The translations under genes and the position numbers were made by a program. Positions 35,158-46,528 of a stretch of 64,000 nucleotides of DNA are shown here, in pieces. The DNA comes from Bursaphelenchus xylophilus (lineage: Eukaryota; Nematoda; Chromadorea; Rhabditida; Aphelenchoididae). How positions within the stretch are numbered: the stretch's first letter is position 1; each line of letters opens with the position of its first letter. The notes under the pieces were generated by a model. The model had not been told where the DNA came from, did no database searches, and was given only the letters and a program-made list of their open reading frames with translations. Where the stretch lies: NCBI GenBank assembly GCA_904066235.2, contig CAJFCV020000005.1, positions 9,047,501 through 9,111,500 of the forward strand, written 5' to 3'.

Positions 35158-36177
35158 TTTTCTGCGGACCTGACAGGGAATGGCGAGTTCCGCTTGTTAA
35201 AAAATGCGTCTAAAATTTCATTACCAATGTATGTTGCCTCCGTTCGATTTCAAAAGGAAGCGTCGGTTTTGATTATAAAAAAAAAGTATCCAATTAGTCA
35301 TAACTTGAAAAATAATGATTCTTTTGGAATTTTTGCCGGAAATTCAGTAAACTCAGGGTGGCAGGGGAGTAGTTAACGTCATGAGACCTCTACAATGAGC
35401 AAAGTGGCATTTACGGAGTGATGGTGGCCACCGCACTGGTCGTACAATAATTTTCTTCCATTTCCTGTGCGAAATGACAGTCTCATGCTTTTATTGTTTG
35501 ACATTTGACGTCACGACTCTTAGGGCAACCCCTTTGCGGGCAGCTAGAAGAACCACGGGGATTGTGCGGACACGATTGGAAATCGGCCAACATTGGCTTA
35601 CTACAGGAAATTATAACAATGGAGTTGGCACTTGGAAGTTGCGAATTAAGTTTACAGGTGTATAAGTGGTTGAAAGAGTTATTTACCATAAGGTTTATCA
35701 ATCATTTTTAAACGTACAGAAAACTTCTTTTTTTTTTAAAAAAAAACTCCAATAATTTCGAAAACTGTGGATGAATTCAGTAGACTCGTGTACTTATCAG
35801 TACCAGGGAGTTGTCAATGCAAAATGTCTATCATAGTACGTAGATTAATATGGAAAAATTTGTAATTCTAATCGGTAAATCTCGGCTGCCCGCGGTTCGT
35901 TTGACGCAGGATCGTGAAATTTTCTGGTTGCTTAAATTTCTTATATTGCTATACAAATTAAAGCCGAGAGGTTTGCACACACTTTTTTTTATTTTTAAAA
36001 TTTTCTGTACGATTATTAGGTATATACATATACACATAGAGTAACAGTCAGCATAAGGCTAACGCCCGGAATAATATTAAAATACAAAAAATACAATTTT
36101 GGAATGCTTATATAACACTGCACCGGTACTTTTTTTGATAATGCTTTCACCTCTTGATCAGATCACTTGGTTGCTGA
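35158..36177. other. spacer between ABC genes F and E
   Basis: Non-coding region of about 1 kb, mostly occupied by the family 4 MITE at 35528-35900. It would hold the promoter of E and the 3' UTR of F. Confidence 0.4.
35528..35900. mobile_element. MITE, family 4
   Basis: Starts CTTTGCGGGCAGCTAGAAG and ends CTCGGCTGCCCGCGG, so the ends are inverted. The interior matches 30948-31290 (GGTGTATAAGTGGTTGAAAG, GTAGACTCGTGTACTTATCAG). Confidence 0.8.
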
Positions 36178-39100
36178 TTATTTGAGATCGCTTCCTTGTT
36201 GAAGATTCCACATCTCCGCGTACAACCCGTCTTTAGCCAGTAGATTTTGGTGGCTGAAAGCATTTTTGTTTATGTACTTTTTACTGGATTTAAAAGTCAT
36301 AGAAACAACATATTTTAAAAAAGTGGATTAAAAATCCTTACGTTCCCTGTTCCACGACTTTCCCATTTTTTAAAACGATGATATTGTCGGCATGGGCAAT
36401 CGTGGAAAGTCGATGGGCGACGATGACGCATGTTTTGCCCTTGGCCACCTCTAGCAATGCTTTTTGAATTTGGCGTTCCGTTACCGAATCGAGTGACGAT
36501 GTGGCCTGAAATAACGATTGTAAGAGCTTACGAGGAACACTAAAAAATGAAAAATAAAAACATACCTCATCCAAGAGCAGATATTTCGGGTTTTTCAAGA
36601 TTGCTCTCGCGATCGCAACTCTTTGTTTTTCCCCTCCGCTCATCTTGTGAATTTTTGCCATCCTCTCGTCCTCCTCCTCGTCAAGGAAATCATAACTTTC
36701 ATTATAGGCGTCATAGTCATCGTAAAAGAAGTGCCATTTATTTCGCTGAGCGGTTTGCTCTTTTTCTTTTTGCCCTCTCTTCGCTAGTCTTCTTTTTTCC
36801 TCTTTGTCTTCTCGACGGAGAACCTTGCCGATCTGCGCTAGACTCGCGGCTTTGTTGACGGCTTCGTCGTCGGCCGAGAGTCGTCCATATTGAATATTGG
36901 TCCTCACTGAAGTGTAGAGAAGAGTGCAGTCCTGGGGAACGATGCTAATTGCTCTGCGATACTTCTTGACGTCGAGTTGGTTGATGTTGACGTTGTTGAG
37001 GAGGATGGAGCCTGAAAATTAGTAGATGGTCAATAAAAATATAACTTAATTAAGGAAAAACTTTAATATCAATCTTCGAAGAGGCTGAAAGAACTTTCAG
37101 GTTTACAGGGAGAACAAATGACCCCTGACAACTCAAAAAGACATCAAAAAGTATCCTTGAAACTTTGGCCTGCTTTTTATGAGTCTAACAATATCTTTTA
37201 ATATCATATCTAACGTGGGAAGTATTTACTACAAGTGAACGCTCAGATTTTTATAAAATTTGAGAGAAATAAAATAAATATAAACTGTTTTTCTCTCTGA
37301 CCGCTCTCCGCGTTTTGCATACTCTCTCGCGATTCGCTTACCTTCACTTGGCTCCAAAAGTTTGAACATCAATCGAATCAATGTTGATTTCCCACTCCCC
37401 GAAGGTCCCACCAAAGCAATTGTCTTTCCTTCCGGAACCTCGAAGCTGACGTCGTCCAAAACGAGGTTACTTTTTGGGTAGCTGAAGGACACATGCTCAA
37501 TCCTTAAATCTCCGGAAATTTCCATCTCATTGTTATTTTCATCCGCAGCTTCGACTAATTCGGTTGGAGCTTTGTGTAGCCGATATAATGGCTCAACGTC
37601 TAAGAAGAATCTCCTCATTTGTCCGGAAACCCCTTGAACGGTTGCAATGGGATTAGTAAATTTTTGGAGATAATGGGTAAACAACAAATAATCGCCAGTC
37701 GAGAGCTTCGAGTCGTTGGATGATCGTTGCAGGGCGATGAAGAAGGTGCCCACCAGCTTAATGCAGTCTCTGAGCAATGAAGTGATGAGTCTGGAAGAGC
37801 CGCCTGTGATTTTGTCATCTCGGTCTCGTTCGATCTCTCTGGAAATATTGTTATTAATTAAACTTTTTTAAGCTTTTATGACACTTACCTTTCAACAATT
37901 TGATTATGGATTTGAAGTTCGTATTCTTCGTTTCCAAAATATTTGATGTTCTCGAAATTCTCCGCCGAATAAACGCCCATGGATTTTACGGAAAGCTCAT
38001 CACGGAAGAATGACAATCCGTAACCCAGTCTTTGTGAAGTCCAGTGAACAGCGAAACGACTAATTCCTGAAAGAATACTCATTCAAGACTGTTGTGAGAA
38101 AGGCTATTAGACTTATTACACACATTCTTGAACCTCAATAACTTACCAAGGTCGATTGTGGCGATGACCAACATAACACCCGCAAAAACCGGGTCAATCG
38201 AGCCGGAAAAGAAGTAAAACGCGGCGAGCAGATCCACTAGGACCGGGATCAATTCGAACACAATGTACTCAGGGAACTCCGTAGCCGCCTCGACACCTTT
38301 GGTCATAATATTGAAGACGTAATCATTCCCTTTTTTGGTGTAGTACGAGTATGGCAAATGAAGAGTTCGGTTGTAAATATCCGAGTTGATTTTCAATTTC
38401 ATTTCTTTTTTAACGGACGATCGAAGCCGGGTTTCTAGAGTTGAGATAATTGTGTCGATGTAGACGCCACCTTGAAGACAGAGGAATCCAAATGACATTG
38501 AGATCATGTCCCAGACAAAGCCCTTGTTGTGGGAGGTCAAATCATCAACTGAAAAAATAAGGTGAAGGGATAGCGTTTCTGCAGAGCTTATTACATTGTT
38601 TGAAATCCCGCTTACAGCAGGGGACCTGATTCGGCGGCAAAAACGAAGTATTTAGGGTCCGGGAAGTATCAAAAATGTGGCAAAATGCTTCCCTCTTCAA
38701 TTGAAAAAACTTTGTTTTGAAGGGCGCGTTTTTGCCACTGGAACAAGTCCCCCACTGTATGTTTTAGCAAAAATTGATATAAGTTTTTGCCAAATTCTAT
38801 CAAAAATCTGAACGTCTCCTGACGGTAAAAATGAGGCGAAAACTTTTTTGACCAACAGGGCAAAAAAATAACTAATTCTCCCCAATTCACAGCCTAAGAA
38901 TCTTGATGGCTTCTACATTGCGCGAGCTCAAAATATCGCAAATGCTTCACTAAATTTTGACATAGGATTGTGCCGAGTTTTAAATAGTAAAATCTGAGGC
39001 GCCAAACTAAGCTTTGAATAATGAAATTTGAAAAGAAGCTTACCCATCCACCTTCCGCATAGCGGAATGTAGATGTTCATGATCCTGCTAAAGACCATAA

Positions 39101-39396
39101 GGCCAAAACAGGCGACGACTTTGATTTGAAGTTGACGATCATTTGGCCAGGCGTTGGAAGTGAGAAGTCCAAGTTTTATTCCATTTTTTCCTCTTTTCTA
39201 AACACAAAACGATCATAAAATTTCGAAAATATAAAATTATAAATGTATGACAATAAAAGGCGATCTATCAGCTTAAACTTACAAATTCATCATATTTTTT
39301 CTTTAAATCGAAGGTAATATGCAAATTTCCAAGACGTTTGAAGACAAAAACAGGAAGAAACACAAGTAGAAGTAATATAATAAACTCGCTGATCAT
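36178..39396 (-). CDS. ABC half-transporter F (divergent, with charged linker insert)
   Basis: Exons: 39283-39396, 39044-39197, 38147-38548, 37889-38066, 37342-37838, 36566-37011, 36342-36505, 36178-36253; total 2031 nt, 676 aa, the longest copy. It shares with E the fused exon 3+4 and the split last exon. The membrane-domain motif has drifted to ENIKYFGNE. ATPase motifs are intact: Walker A GPSGSGKS, signature MSGGEKQ, Walker B YLLLDE, SSLD, VAHRLS. Like E it lacks the VGERG X-loop and instead has about 41 extra residues: a Lys/Arg/Glu-rich part ([19 protein letters not shown]), then an aromatic-acidic part ([15 protein letters not shown]) and DEEEDE, ending at MSGGEKQ. A family 1 MITE lies in the intron between exons 2 and 3. 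Same ATP-driven exporter role inferred; the insert could bind a regulator or metal, which is untested. Confidence 0.84.
37208..37340. repeat. MITE family 3, fragment
   Basis: GTGGGAAGTATTTACTACAA, GACGCTCAGATTTT-like and CTCTCTGACCGCTCTCCGCG words identify a shortened, diverged copy in the intron next to the Walker A exon of gene F. Confidence 0.6.
38613..38760. mobile_element. fold-back MITE, family 1 (shortened copy)
   Basis: Starts TACAGCAGGGGACCTGATTC and ends AACAAGTCCCCCACTGTA. The right arm is partly deleted. It lies in an intron of gene F. Confidence 0.8.
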
Positions 39397-40413
39397 GAAA
39401 TTTTAATTAGAATGCGTGCGTCTGTTCCGGAATCCAACACTTTTATAGCCCAAAATTTTCAAATAAATTTCGCAATTGATTGCGAAATTGAGGAATGATT
39501 TTTTCTTATGGCCTGATTCATTATAATACAATGGACGTTTCTCTTTGAACGCCATATGAGAAGAGAGCGTTATTGGTAATGGTTTTGTTATTTCTTGTTC
39601 ACAAAGGACCGCCTCCACAGTTTCCGGGGTTTAAATGTTAGAAAATGTCATTCAGCATCATAATGAATCGAATGATAGGTATTAGAAAGAAAGATGATTG
39701 TAACACAGCAATGATCATTAGTTAAAATAAAAAAAATATATTTACAGCCTCCAAAATAAAGTGTTTTTAATTGAAATCAAAAAGAAATGTCATAAAATCT
39801 GGGGGAGTTTTTGGAGTCATGGAACGCTAAATCATACTGGTAAAAGGGCTTAAATTTGGAGTAATAGCCTCAAAGATGCAATGTAAATATATAATGTCAG
39901 ATCTATAGCTTCCCAGAAACCATCCGGATTTTCTGATTGGCTTTTTTTGAGGACTCTACGGAATTTTCATTGTATAAAAGAGAATATGAAAAAGATTACA
40001 TAGAACATACTCCTTTACATAGGAGCATGTTCGATCGTCTAGCGTTCTTAGATGTATTGTAAAAAATGAGGTCCTCACTGGGCTCAACAAAACTGGCTAC
40101 GAAATTATGAGATTGAATGTTACCTTGGACCAGGTTCCTTTGAACGTCGATTTATTATAGCCAATTGAGAACAACCTGCTGTTAACAGTCCAGATTACAA
40201 GAAAAATAAAGTTATTACATTGTTGTACAACATCGGTTTCATATTCACGATTTATTATATACATTCTTTGAACAATAAAAGAGCATTACATGGCGTTATA
40301 GACATATTACATTATACAACAATAAATAAGCGATTATCAAGTGCCTTTTTTAAATGATATCATAATTTTTTCAATATACACGTATGATTTTCTTTTTTTT
40401 TACACGTTCTTAT
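39397..40413. other. spacer between ABC genes G and F
   Basis: About 1 kb of AT-rich DNA with no supported gene. The end next to G is probably its 3' UTR; the end next to F is its promoter. Confidence 0.4.
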
Positions 40414-43400
40414 TCAATTTTCACCCGTCATTTTTGCCCCTTGACCTTCCTGTTGTATCCGCCACATCTCCGAATACAGGCCGTTCTTGGCCAAGAGCTC
40501 ATTGTGATTTCCTTGTTCAACAACTTTGCCATTCTTCAGAACAACGATGTTATCAGCATGAGCGATGGTTGAGAGCCGATGAGCCACAATCACACAAGTT
40601 CTATTCTCACACAGGTTCATCAGTGCTGATTGGATCTGCTTTTCGGTGCAGGAATCGAGCGAGGAAGTGGCCTGAAATAAATTTTTAAAGGTGGATTTGT
40701 ACCCTTCTGAAAATTTGAGATGACAGAAGAAGTGTTAAGACTGCGGCGCTCAGAATTCAATGTACAATGGGGTTACACAACAAAGCTTTTTATTTGGAGA
40801 GGAAAACATTTTGCCACATTTTTGATACTTCCCGAATGCAAAATGGTACGTTTTTTGCCACTGTATCAAATCCCCCACTGTATTTAAAGTTCCACAAACA
40901 CATCCCAGGATCTCGCCTCGAAGAAAAAACTGATTTTTACTAGGTAAAGTTGGCTAACTAAGATTCATCATATTGGTCTAAATTGATTTTATAAGAAATT
41001 TTTCGTTATAAACAGTTTTTGTTGTACGGGAATCTTTTTTATAAATATTACACTGCACGTCAATCCAGCGCATTTCCTGAACCGTTTCGAAACTTCGTGT
41101 CGTTTTCATTGGTTTGAAAGAGAGACGAAATGTCGCGAAATTATCGGCACTTTTTCTCGCCCGAAATAATTACTTTTTCTCGAAAAGGAAGAAGAAAGGT
41201 AAGAAATGCTTTTTATCGGATAGTTACATTTCGTTTTGAACGAATCACCAAAAAGGGGCGGGAAATTTTTTCTTCTATTTTGGATTGACGTGCACTGCAG
41301 GTAGCATAGTATACACCTACCTCATCCAAAAACAAATACTTTGGGTTCTTCAGCAACGTTCTCGCAATGGCGACTCTCTGTTTCTCTCCTCCACTCAATT
41401 TCAGTCCTCTCTCCCCAACTTTGGTTTCAAATTTCTCGGCACTTCGATTAATCAGATCCAATAGTTGCGCATTCTTCGCGGCTTCCTCGATTTCCTCATC
41501 AGTCGCGGTGGAACGGCCATATCCAATGTTGTATTTGATGGTGTCATCAAAAAGAACACAATCCTGAGGAACCGTGGCCATTTTGCTCCTCATCTTGTAG
41601 AGGTCCAAATTCCGGATGTCGTTGTGGGCGAGAGAGATGGAGCCTAGAAATTGAACGTAAAATACGTTGAATAAATCGTTATAATATAATAAATTTCAAT
41701 GCATATCTGTTCTAGGGCAAATATTAAATAAATTTAGAAAATTTAGCAAGTCTTACTTAGATGTAACTGAAATGCAACTAAATTTTTTGTCGAAAAAATC
41801 AAAAGAAAAATTAGATTTTTTCCTCCAAAAATTCAAAATGTCTTACCTTCGGTCGGTTCCAGCAGTCTATACAACATCCTGACAATCGTCGATTTCCCAC
41901 TTCCCGAGGGTCCCACCAACGCCACAGTTTTGCCCTCCGGCACTTCGAAGCTCACATTATCCAACACTTTTGCCTCTTTGTACGCAAATGACACCTTCTC
42001 CACTCTAATTGAGCCTTCAATTTCGCTGTCCACGAAGCCGATGGCTTTTTGATTCTCGGTTGGCATTTCCAGAAGCTCAATCAGAGGCCCCAGTTGACAA
42101 AACGACTCCCAAACACTGTCAAACACATAGCTAATGTAGCTCAAAGGGCTGATCATTTGTGTGAAATGCGTGGTGAAGAGGATATAGTCGCCGGCCGACA
42201 TGTTGGAGCCGGGACGGGAAATCTTGTAGGCGACTAACAGAGAGCCCAACATGAAGACGAATCCGGTGACGACGTTCTCAACTCCGTCGGTGACGCGACG
42301 GAGAATTTTGTTCTCATCATCGTGGGCTTGGTATCTGGAATAGGAAGAAATGTTTTTAAACAGAGCACTAAAGCGAAATAGTACACTAAAAATGCAGTCC
42401 AAATCTGGCAATCCTCCTCGGTGAGTCCCGAAATTTCATTACAAATCAAAAAAAAATACAGTGAAGGACCCGGTCCAGTGGCAAAAAACGTGCCATTTAG
42501 CATCCGGGAAGCATCAAAAATGCGGCAAAATGCTTCCCTCTCCAAGTGAAAAAGCCTTGTTTTAAAGAGCGCGTTCTTTTTCCTCACAGAAAGAATATAG
42601 GCGCGCCTTTGAAATCGGAGCTTTTTCACTTGGAGAAGGAAGCATTTTGCCACATTTTTGATACCTCCCGGATGCAAAATGGTACGTTTTTTCCACTGGA
42701 TCAGGCCCCCCGCTGTAACAGCTTACTTTATGGTCGCCTCTTTGAACCGATCCGCTTCCATTGGCTCGTTACAAAAGTACTTCACCGTCTCATAATTCAT
42801 CAACGCATCAGCCCTCAAACTCAACGCCTCTCCTCTGGCCTTCCACATTTGCTGTCTGTCCTGCATTTTGCAAACAACCCCCGTTGTGATGACATAAATC
42901 ACAACAATGATGAAGACGAGTAAAGTCAGCGTTCCGTCAAAAACATTGTAGAAAAGGAGGAGTGACGAGAAAACATCGAAGAGAGTGGGGCCGAGGCTGA
43001 AGAAAATCATGTGGATCAGCATCTCCACAGAGCTTGTGCCGCGGTTCACGATCTCCCAGAGCTCGGCCGACTTTTTGTTGACATGCCAGTTGTAGGGGAG
43101 ACGGAGAACGTGGTTGTAGACGTCCACTTCCATATGAAGATGGTTGTAATTTTCGACCTTCTTCCATGCCGAGTTGCTCAGAGAGCGAAGAACTCCGGAA
43201 CTAACTGAAAATATTTGAAGTAAAGTTAGGGAAGCAGAATGGAAAAATCGAAAAAGATAGCACAACGCAAAATACAGTGGGGGACCTGATCCAGTGGCAA
43301 AAAACGTACCATTTTGTATCCTGGAAGTATCAAAAATATGGCAAAATGTTTCCCTCTCCAAGTGAAAAAACTCCGATTTCAAAAGCGAGCCCGCTCTTTT

Positions 43401-44450
43401 TGTGAAGGAAAGAAAAGGCATGCCCTTCAAAACGAAGTTTTTTTTCACTTAGAGAGGTAAGCATTTTGTCACATTTTTGATGCTTCCCGGATGCAAAATG
43501 GAACGTTTTTTGCCACTGGATCAGCCCCCCCCACTGTAAAATAATTTTTAACTTACAACCTCCACCACTGAGCACAGCCAGTAGAAATGCAAAGGCAATC
43601 AATTCCCAACAAAAGCTTTTCTTCTCGGTCAGATCGTCAACTAAAAAAATTAGATTAAAAGTCATCAATGTCACCGTAATTTGAAGTTTTTTCAAGCATT
43701 CCATATCTCGAATAAACATCAACACAATTTTAGCTCGAGTTTTGCAAGAGCAAAAACCGACTAGAGACCACAAAAATGCGGAGAATAGACAGAGAGAAAA
43801 GGACTATCGACTATATCTATGCGAATTGGGCCTATTATTTTTTACAGAAATGACTTCGGAAGCAATTTTCTATTGGCCAGCATGCAAAACATTATTTATT
43901 TTTGGTCATGTTATAACGTGACCAAAATCAAAAGTCAATCAAAATTTCGCTTTTTCAGTGTCCATTTTCTCAACATTAGCTAGCATTTTGGTGAAAAAAT
44001 TTACTAAATTTCGAAGCCTCAAAAGCACCTTTTTTCAATCACAAAAAAGTCCTTTTTTTTACAAAAAAGACAAATTTCGTAACCAAGAGATGACAAATCC
44101 AAGCTTGCAACTTACCTATCCATTTATTGCACAATGGGATCAAAATATTTGCAATTCTCTTAAATCCCATCAAAATGAGGCAGATCGACACATTTGCACG
44201 GACCACTGAATCTTCTGGCCATAAATAATTTTGGATAAATTTAATTTTTTTCCTCAGGATATTTGTATCCTAAAAAAACAATTTTTGAAATCAAAAAAAT
44301 TAAAAATTAATTTTACATTTTTTTAAAAAAAAAACTTACAATTTCATAAATTCTGGATTTTAATTTTTCGTATTTCGATTTGGCCACACCTCGATTTGAT
44401 ATGATAATGCTGGCCAAGCCAGTGAGTGCGGTCAGTATAACCGAGTACAT
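40414..44450 (-). CDS. ABC half-transporter G (ABCB6/ABCB7, HMT1/ATM1-like)
   Basis: First gene of the array in transcription order. Exons: 44340-44450, 44116-44269, 43557-43640, 42727-43204, 41847-42334, 41321-41643, 40414-40671; total 1896 nt, 631 aa. Exons 4 and 5 of A-D are fused here. Motifs: [21 protein letters not shown] in the membrane domain (closest to the ABCB7/ATM1 wording), Walker [10 protein letters not shown]-loop VPQDCVLFDD, X-loop KVGERG, signature LSGGEKQ, Walker B YLFLDE, SSLD-type D-loop and VAHRLS. It ends with a distinct tail (QQEGQGAKMTGEN). Three family 1 fold-backs (one a half copy) and a family 5 MITE lie in its introns. No TMD0 and no obvious mitochondrial presequence, so membrane location is undecided. 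Confidence 0.87.
40779..40882. repeat. fold-back MITE family 1, half copy
   Basis: Right arm only (TTTTTATTTGGAGAGGAAAA to ATCCCCCACTGTA-like end) in the last intron of gene G. Confidence 0.75.
41052..41300. mobile_element. MITE, family 5 (intact ends)
   Basis: Ends are perfect inverted repeats, CTGCACGTCAATCCA at the left and TGGATTGACGTGCACTGCAG at the right. The interior is shared with 205-445 in inverted orientation. It sits directly before the Walker B exon end in the intron of gene G. Confidence 0.85.
42457..42718. mobile_element. fold-back MITE, family 1 (full copy)
   Basis: TACAGTGAAGGACCCGGTCC to GGATCAGGCCCCCCGCTGTA. It lies in an intron of gene G. Confidence 0.85.
43273..43538. 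mobile_element. fold-back MITE, family 1 (full copy)
   Basis: TACAGTGGGGGACCTGATCC to GGATCAGCCCCCCCCACTGTA. It is the clearest full-length palindrome of the family and lies in an intron of gene G. Confidence 0.85.
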
Positions 44451-44507
44451 TTGTTATTCTAAAAATATTTTTTGAAAGATGAAAAAAGATCAAGTTTATA
44501 AATTTAG

Positions 44508-44690
44508 TACAGCGGAACCTCTCTACAACGAAACCTGTCTATAACGAAAATTTTCAGAAGTCCGAAAACTCAATTGTAAGCCAAAAAGGAACCTCTGTAT
44601 TACGAAATCTTTCCATAAAAAAGTTTTTTTTTGGTTGCTTACAATTCGTTGTACAGAGGTTTTGCGTATTACGAAAGACGAAAAAAAATC
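44508..44690. repeat. pogo/Tc1-mariner-type repeat with AACCTCT...ACGAA words
   Basis: TACAGCGGAACCTCTCTACAAC opens the segment. Related words AACCTCTGTATTACGAA and, inverted, TTCGTTGTACAGAGG follow within 160 bp, and one copy occurs at about 29850. Such termini are typical of pogo-like elements. The element limits are uncertain. Confidence 0.5.
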
Positions 44691-45440
44691 AAAAATTAAT
44701 CAAAACCCCTGAAGCAGCAAAATTAGGGGTCAAAAGAGCAAAAAATCGGAAAAACAAAAAGTTTCTGCCAAAAAATCTTTTTCGAAATAAGTAAAAGAGT
44801 GGTTTTTCTCAAAAAATTTAATTTTCATTAATTTTCAACTACAATTTAGCAACATTAAATTGTAGTAACAAACCTCTGCGACCAGAGTTATTACAGGAAA
44901 TAAATGTTGACCCGAAAATCCGCTGTTTTCATTCAAGAACAATTTTAGTGCAAAAGGCGGAGTCAAATGAGTGACTCATCGAAATTTATTCTTTTTCTGG
45001 CGTCATGGCCGTGTTTCTCATAAGAAAACTTTGTATCAGAAGGGGGAGGCACGCGATTGTTAACAATACTGCGCTTTCCGAAAGTGATAAGTGATTGCGA
45101 AATTTTGTGAGAATAAATAAAAAAAAACGTTTGGTTTGTAGTGTGTTGAAAAAGGCGATAACAGTAATTGATTTATGACTTATTTTGATGACAGTTTGAA
45201 AAGCAACAGAAGGAAAGGAGGAACGGAGTTCAAAGGTTTTTTGAATACAGATATAACTGAAAATTATTGCAAAGCAGTCCTAGCTCGGTTTGAAAATTTT
45301 CGAAACCGCCCGGCCCGGTAGCCTCACGTCATTTTTAACCGTTGTTTTTAAGGCTATCAGGGGAATTTCCCGAAGTGCGACACCGAACAGATTTTGATGA
45401 CAGGTTTAGACAAGTTTTTCGAAAAATACGTAAAAAAATT

Positions 45441-45891
45441 AACAGGGGAAGTACTCCAAGTGTGACGCTCAGATTTTCTTTAAATTTTGCACACACGTCG
45501 GGTATGGACTAAATATCAATTCCTGAAAGTTTTAGCTCGCGCTTTGCGGGCGTCGCCGAGATATCGAACGATTTTTGCCGCCGAGAGAGCACGCTAAACG
45601 TGGAGAGCGGTCAGAGAGAAAACCGTTTTTTGGCCATAACTTTGGCAGTTTCGTGCGGAAAAATTTGATTTTTTGTAGAAACATTATCCTTTACAGTTGA
45701 AATAGGCATGAAACTTTTCGTGCCGAAATTCGGCGAAAAGTCCTAAATTTTCGCCGACTTTCGATCTAAAAATCGGTGGTTTCTGCAAAGCGCGAGCTAG
45801 GATTCTCGCATATATCTCAGAAAAAATTATTCTGAATTTGTGCCAAGTTTCATCAAAATCTGAGCGTCACACTTGGAGTACTTCCCCTGTA
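45441..45891. mobile_element. MITE of about 450 bp, family 3
   Basis: Terminal inverted repeats ACAGGGGAAGTACTCCAAGT and ACTTGGAGTACTTCCCCTGT are perfect over at least 20 bases. The interior is the reverse of 21093-21550. It is followed by a second partial copy (45895-46170), suggesting nested or tandem insertion. Confidence 0.88.
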
Positions 45892-46270
45892 AGTTTATCT
45901 TGCGGTTTGCAGAAAGGACCGAGATTTTTAGATCGAAAGTCGGCAAAAATTTGAGACTTCTCGCCGAATTTGGGCACAAAAAGTTGTCATACCGATTTCT
46001 ACCGTAAAGGGTAATGTGTCCACAAAAAGTAAATTTTTTCCGCACTGAACTAGCAAAGTTATGGCCAGAGAGTTTTTCTCTCTGACCACTCTCCGCGTTT
46101 AGCGTTCCCTCTCGGCGGCAAAGATTGTTCATTATCTTGGTGGCCTTGCGAAGCGTAAATATCAATTCCTGAATGCTAAAACATTCAGGAATTAATTCCA
46201 CTTTATTGTCTCAAGACCAAAACAAATTCAAAGAAAAAATTTTAATTTCATTTCCAAATCTTGAGCCCAG

Positions 46271-46442
46271 TACCCGTCCTTCCGGAAAGTCGGCGGACTG
46301 AAATCGGCGACACGCACTGCGAGAAGACAAAAGGCTTCTTTGCACCGTGCAATCGGCTTTTTCGGTTGTCGCTCGCACCCTGACTTTTTCACACACTGCA
46401 AACGCCAAAAATCAGCCCGGCAAGTTCCCGGAAGGACTAGTA
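46271..46442. mobile_element. MITE, family 2 copy
   Basis: TACCCGTCCTTCCGGAAAGT at the left and CCCGGAAGGACTAGTA at the right. The interior contains TTGCACCGTGCAATCGG and GTCGCTCGCACCCTGA. Confidence 0.8.
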
Positions 46443-46528
46443 TGCAATGTCAAAACTTTTTTCCGAAGTATCGTTCACTACCAACAATGTTGTTATAAGT
46501 TTATTACATTATGTTGACGATAAATATA

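Larger units (their letters stand above)
44451..46528. other. region between alpha-actinin and ABC gene G
   Basis: 2 kb without a supported gene. It would include the promoter of gene G and the 3' UTR of alpha-actinin. Most of it is repeats: 44508-44690, 45441-45891 plus flanking family 3 fragments (45360-45410, 45895-46170), and 46271-46442. Confidence 0.4.
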
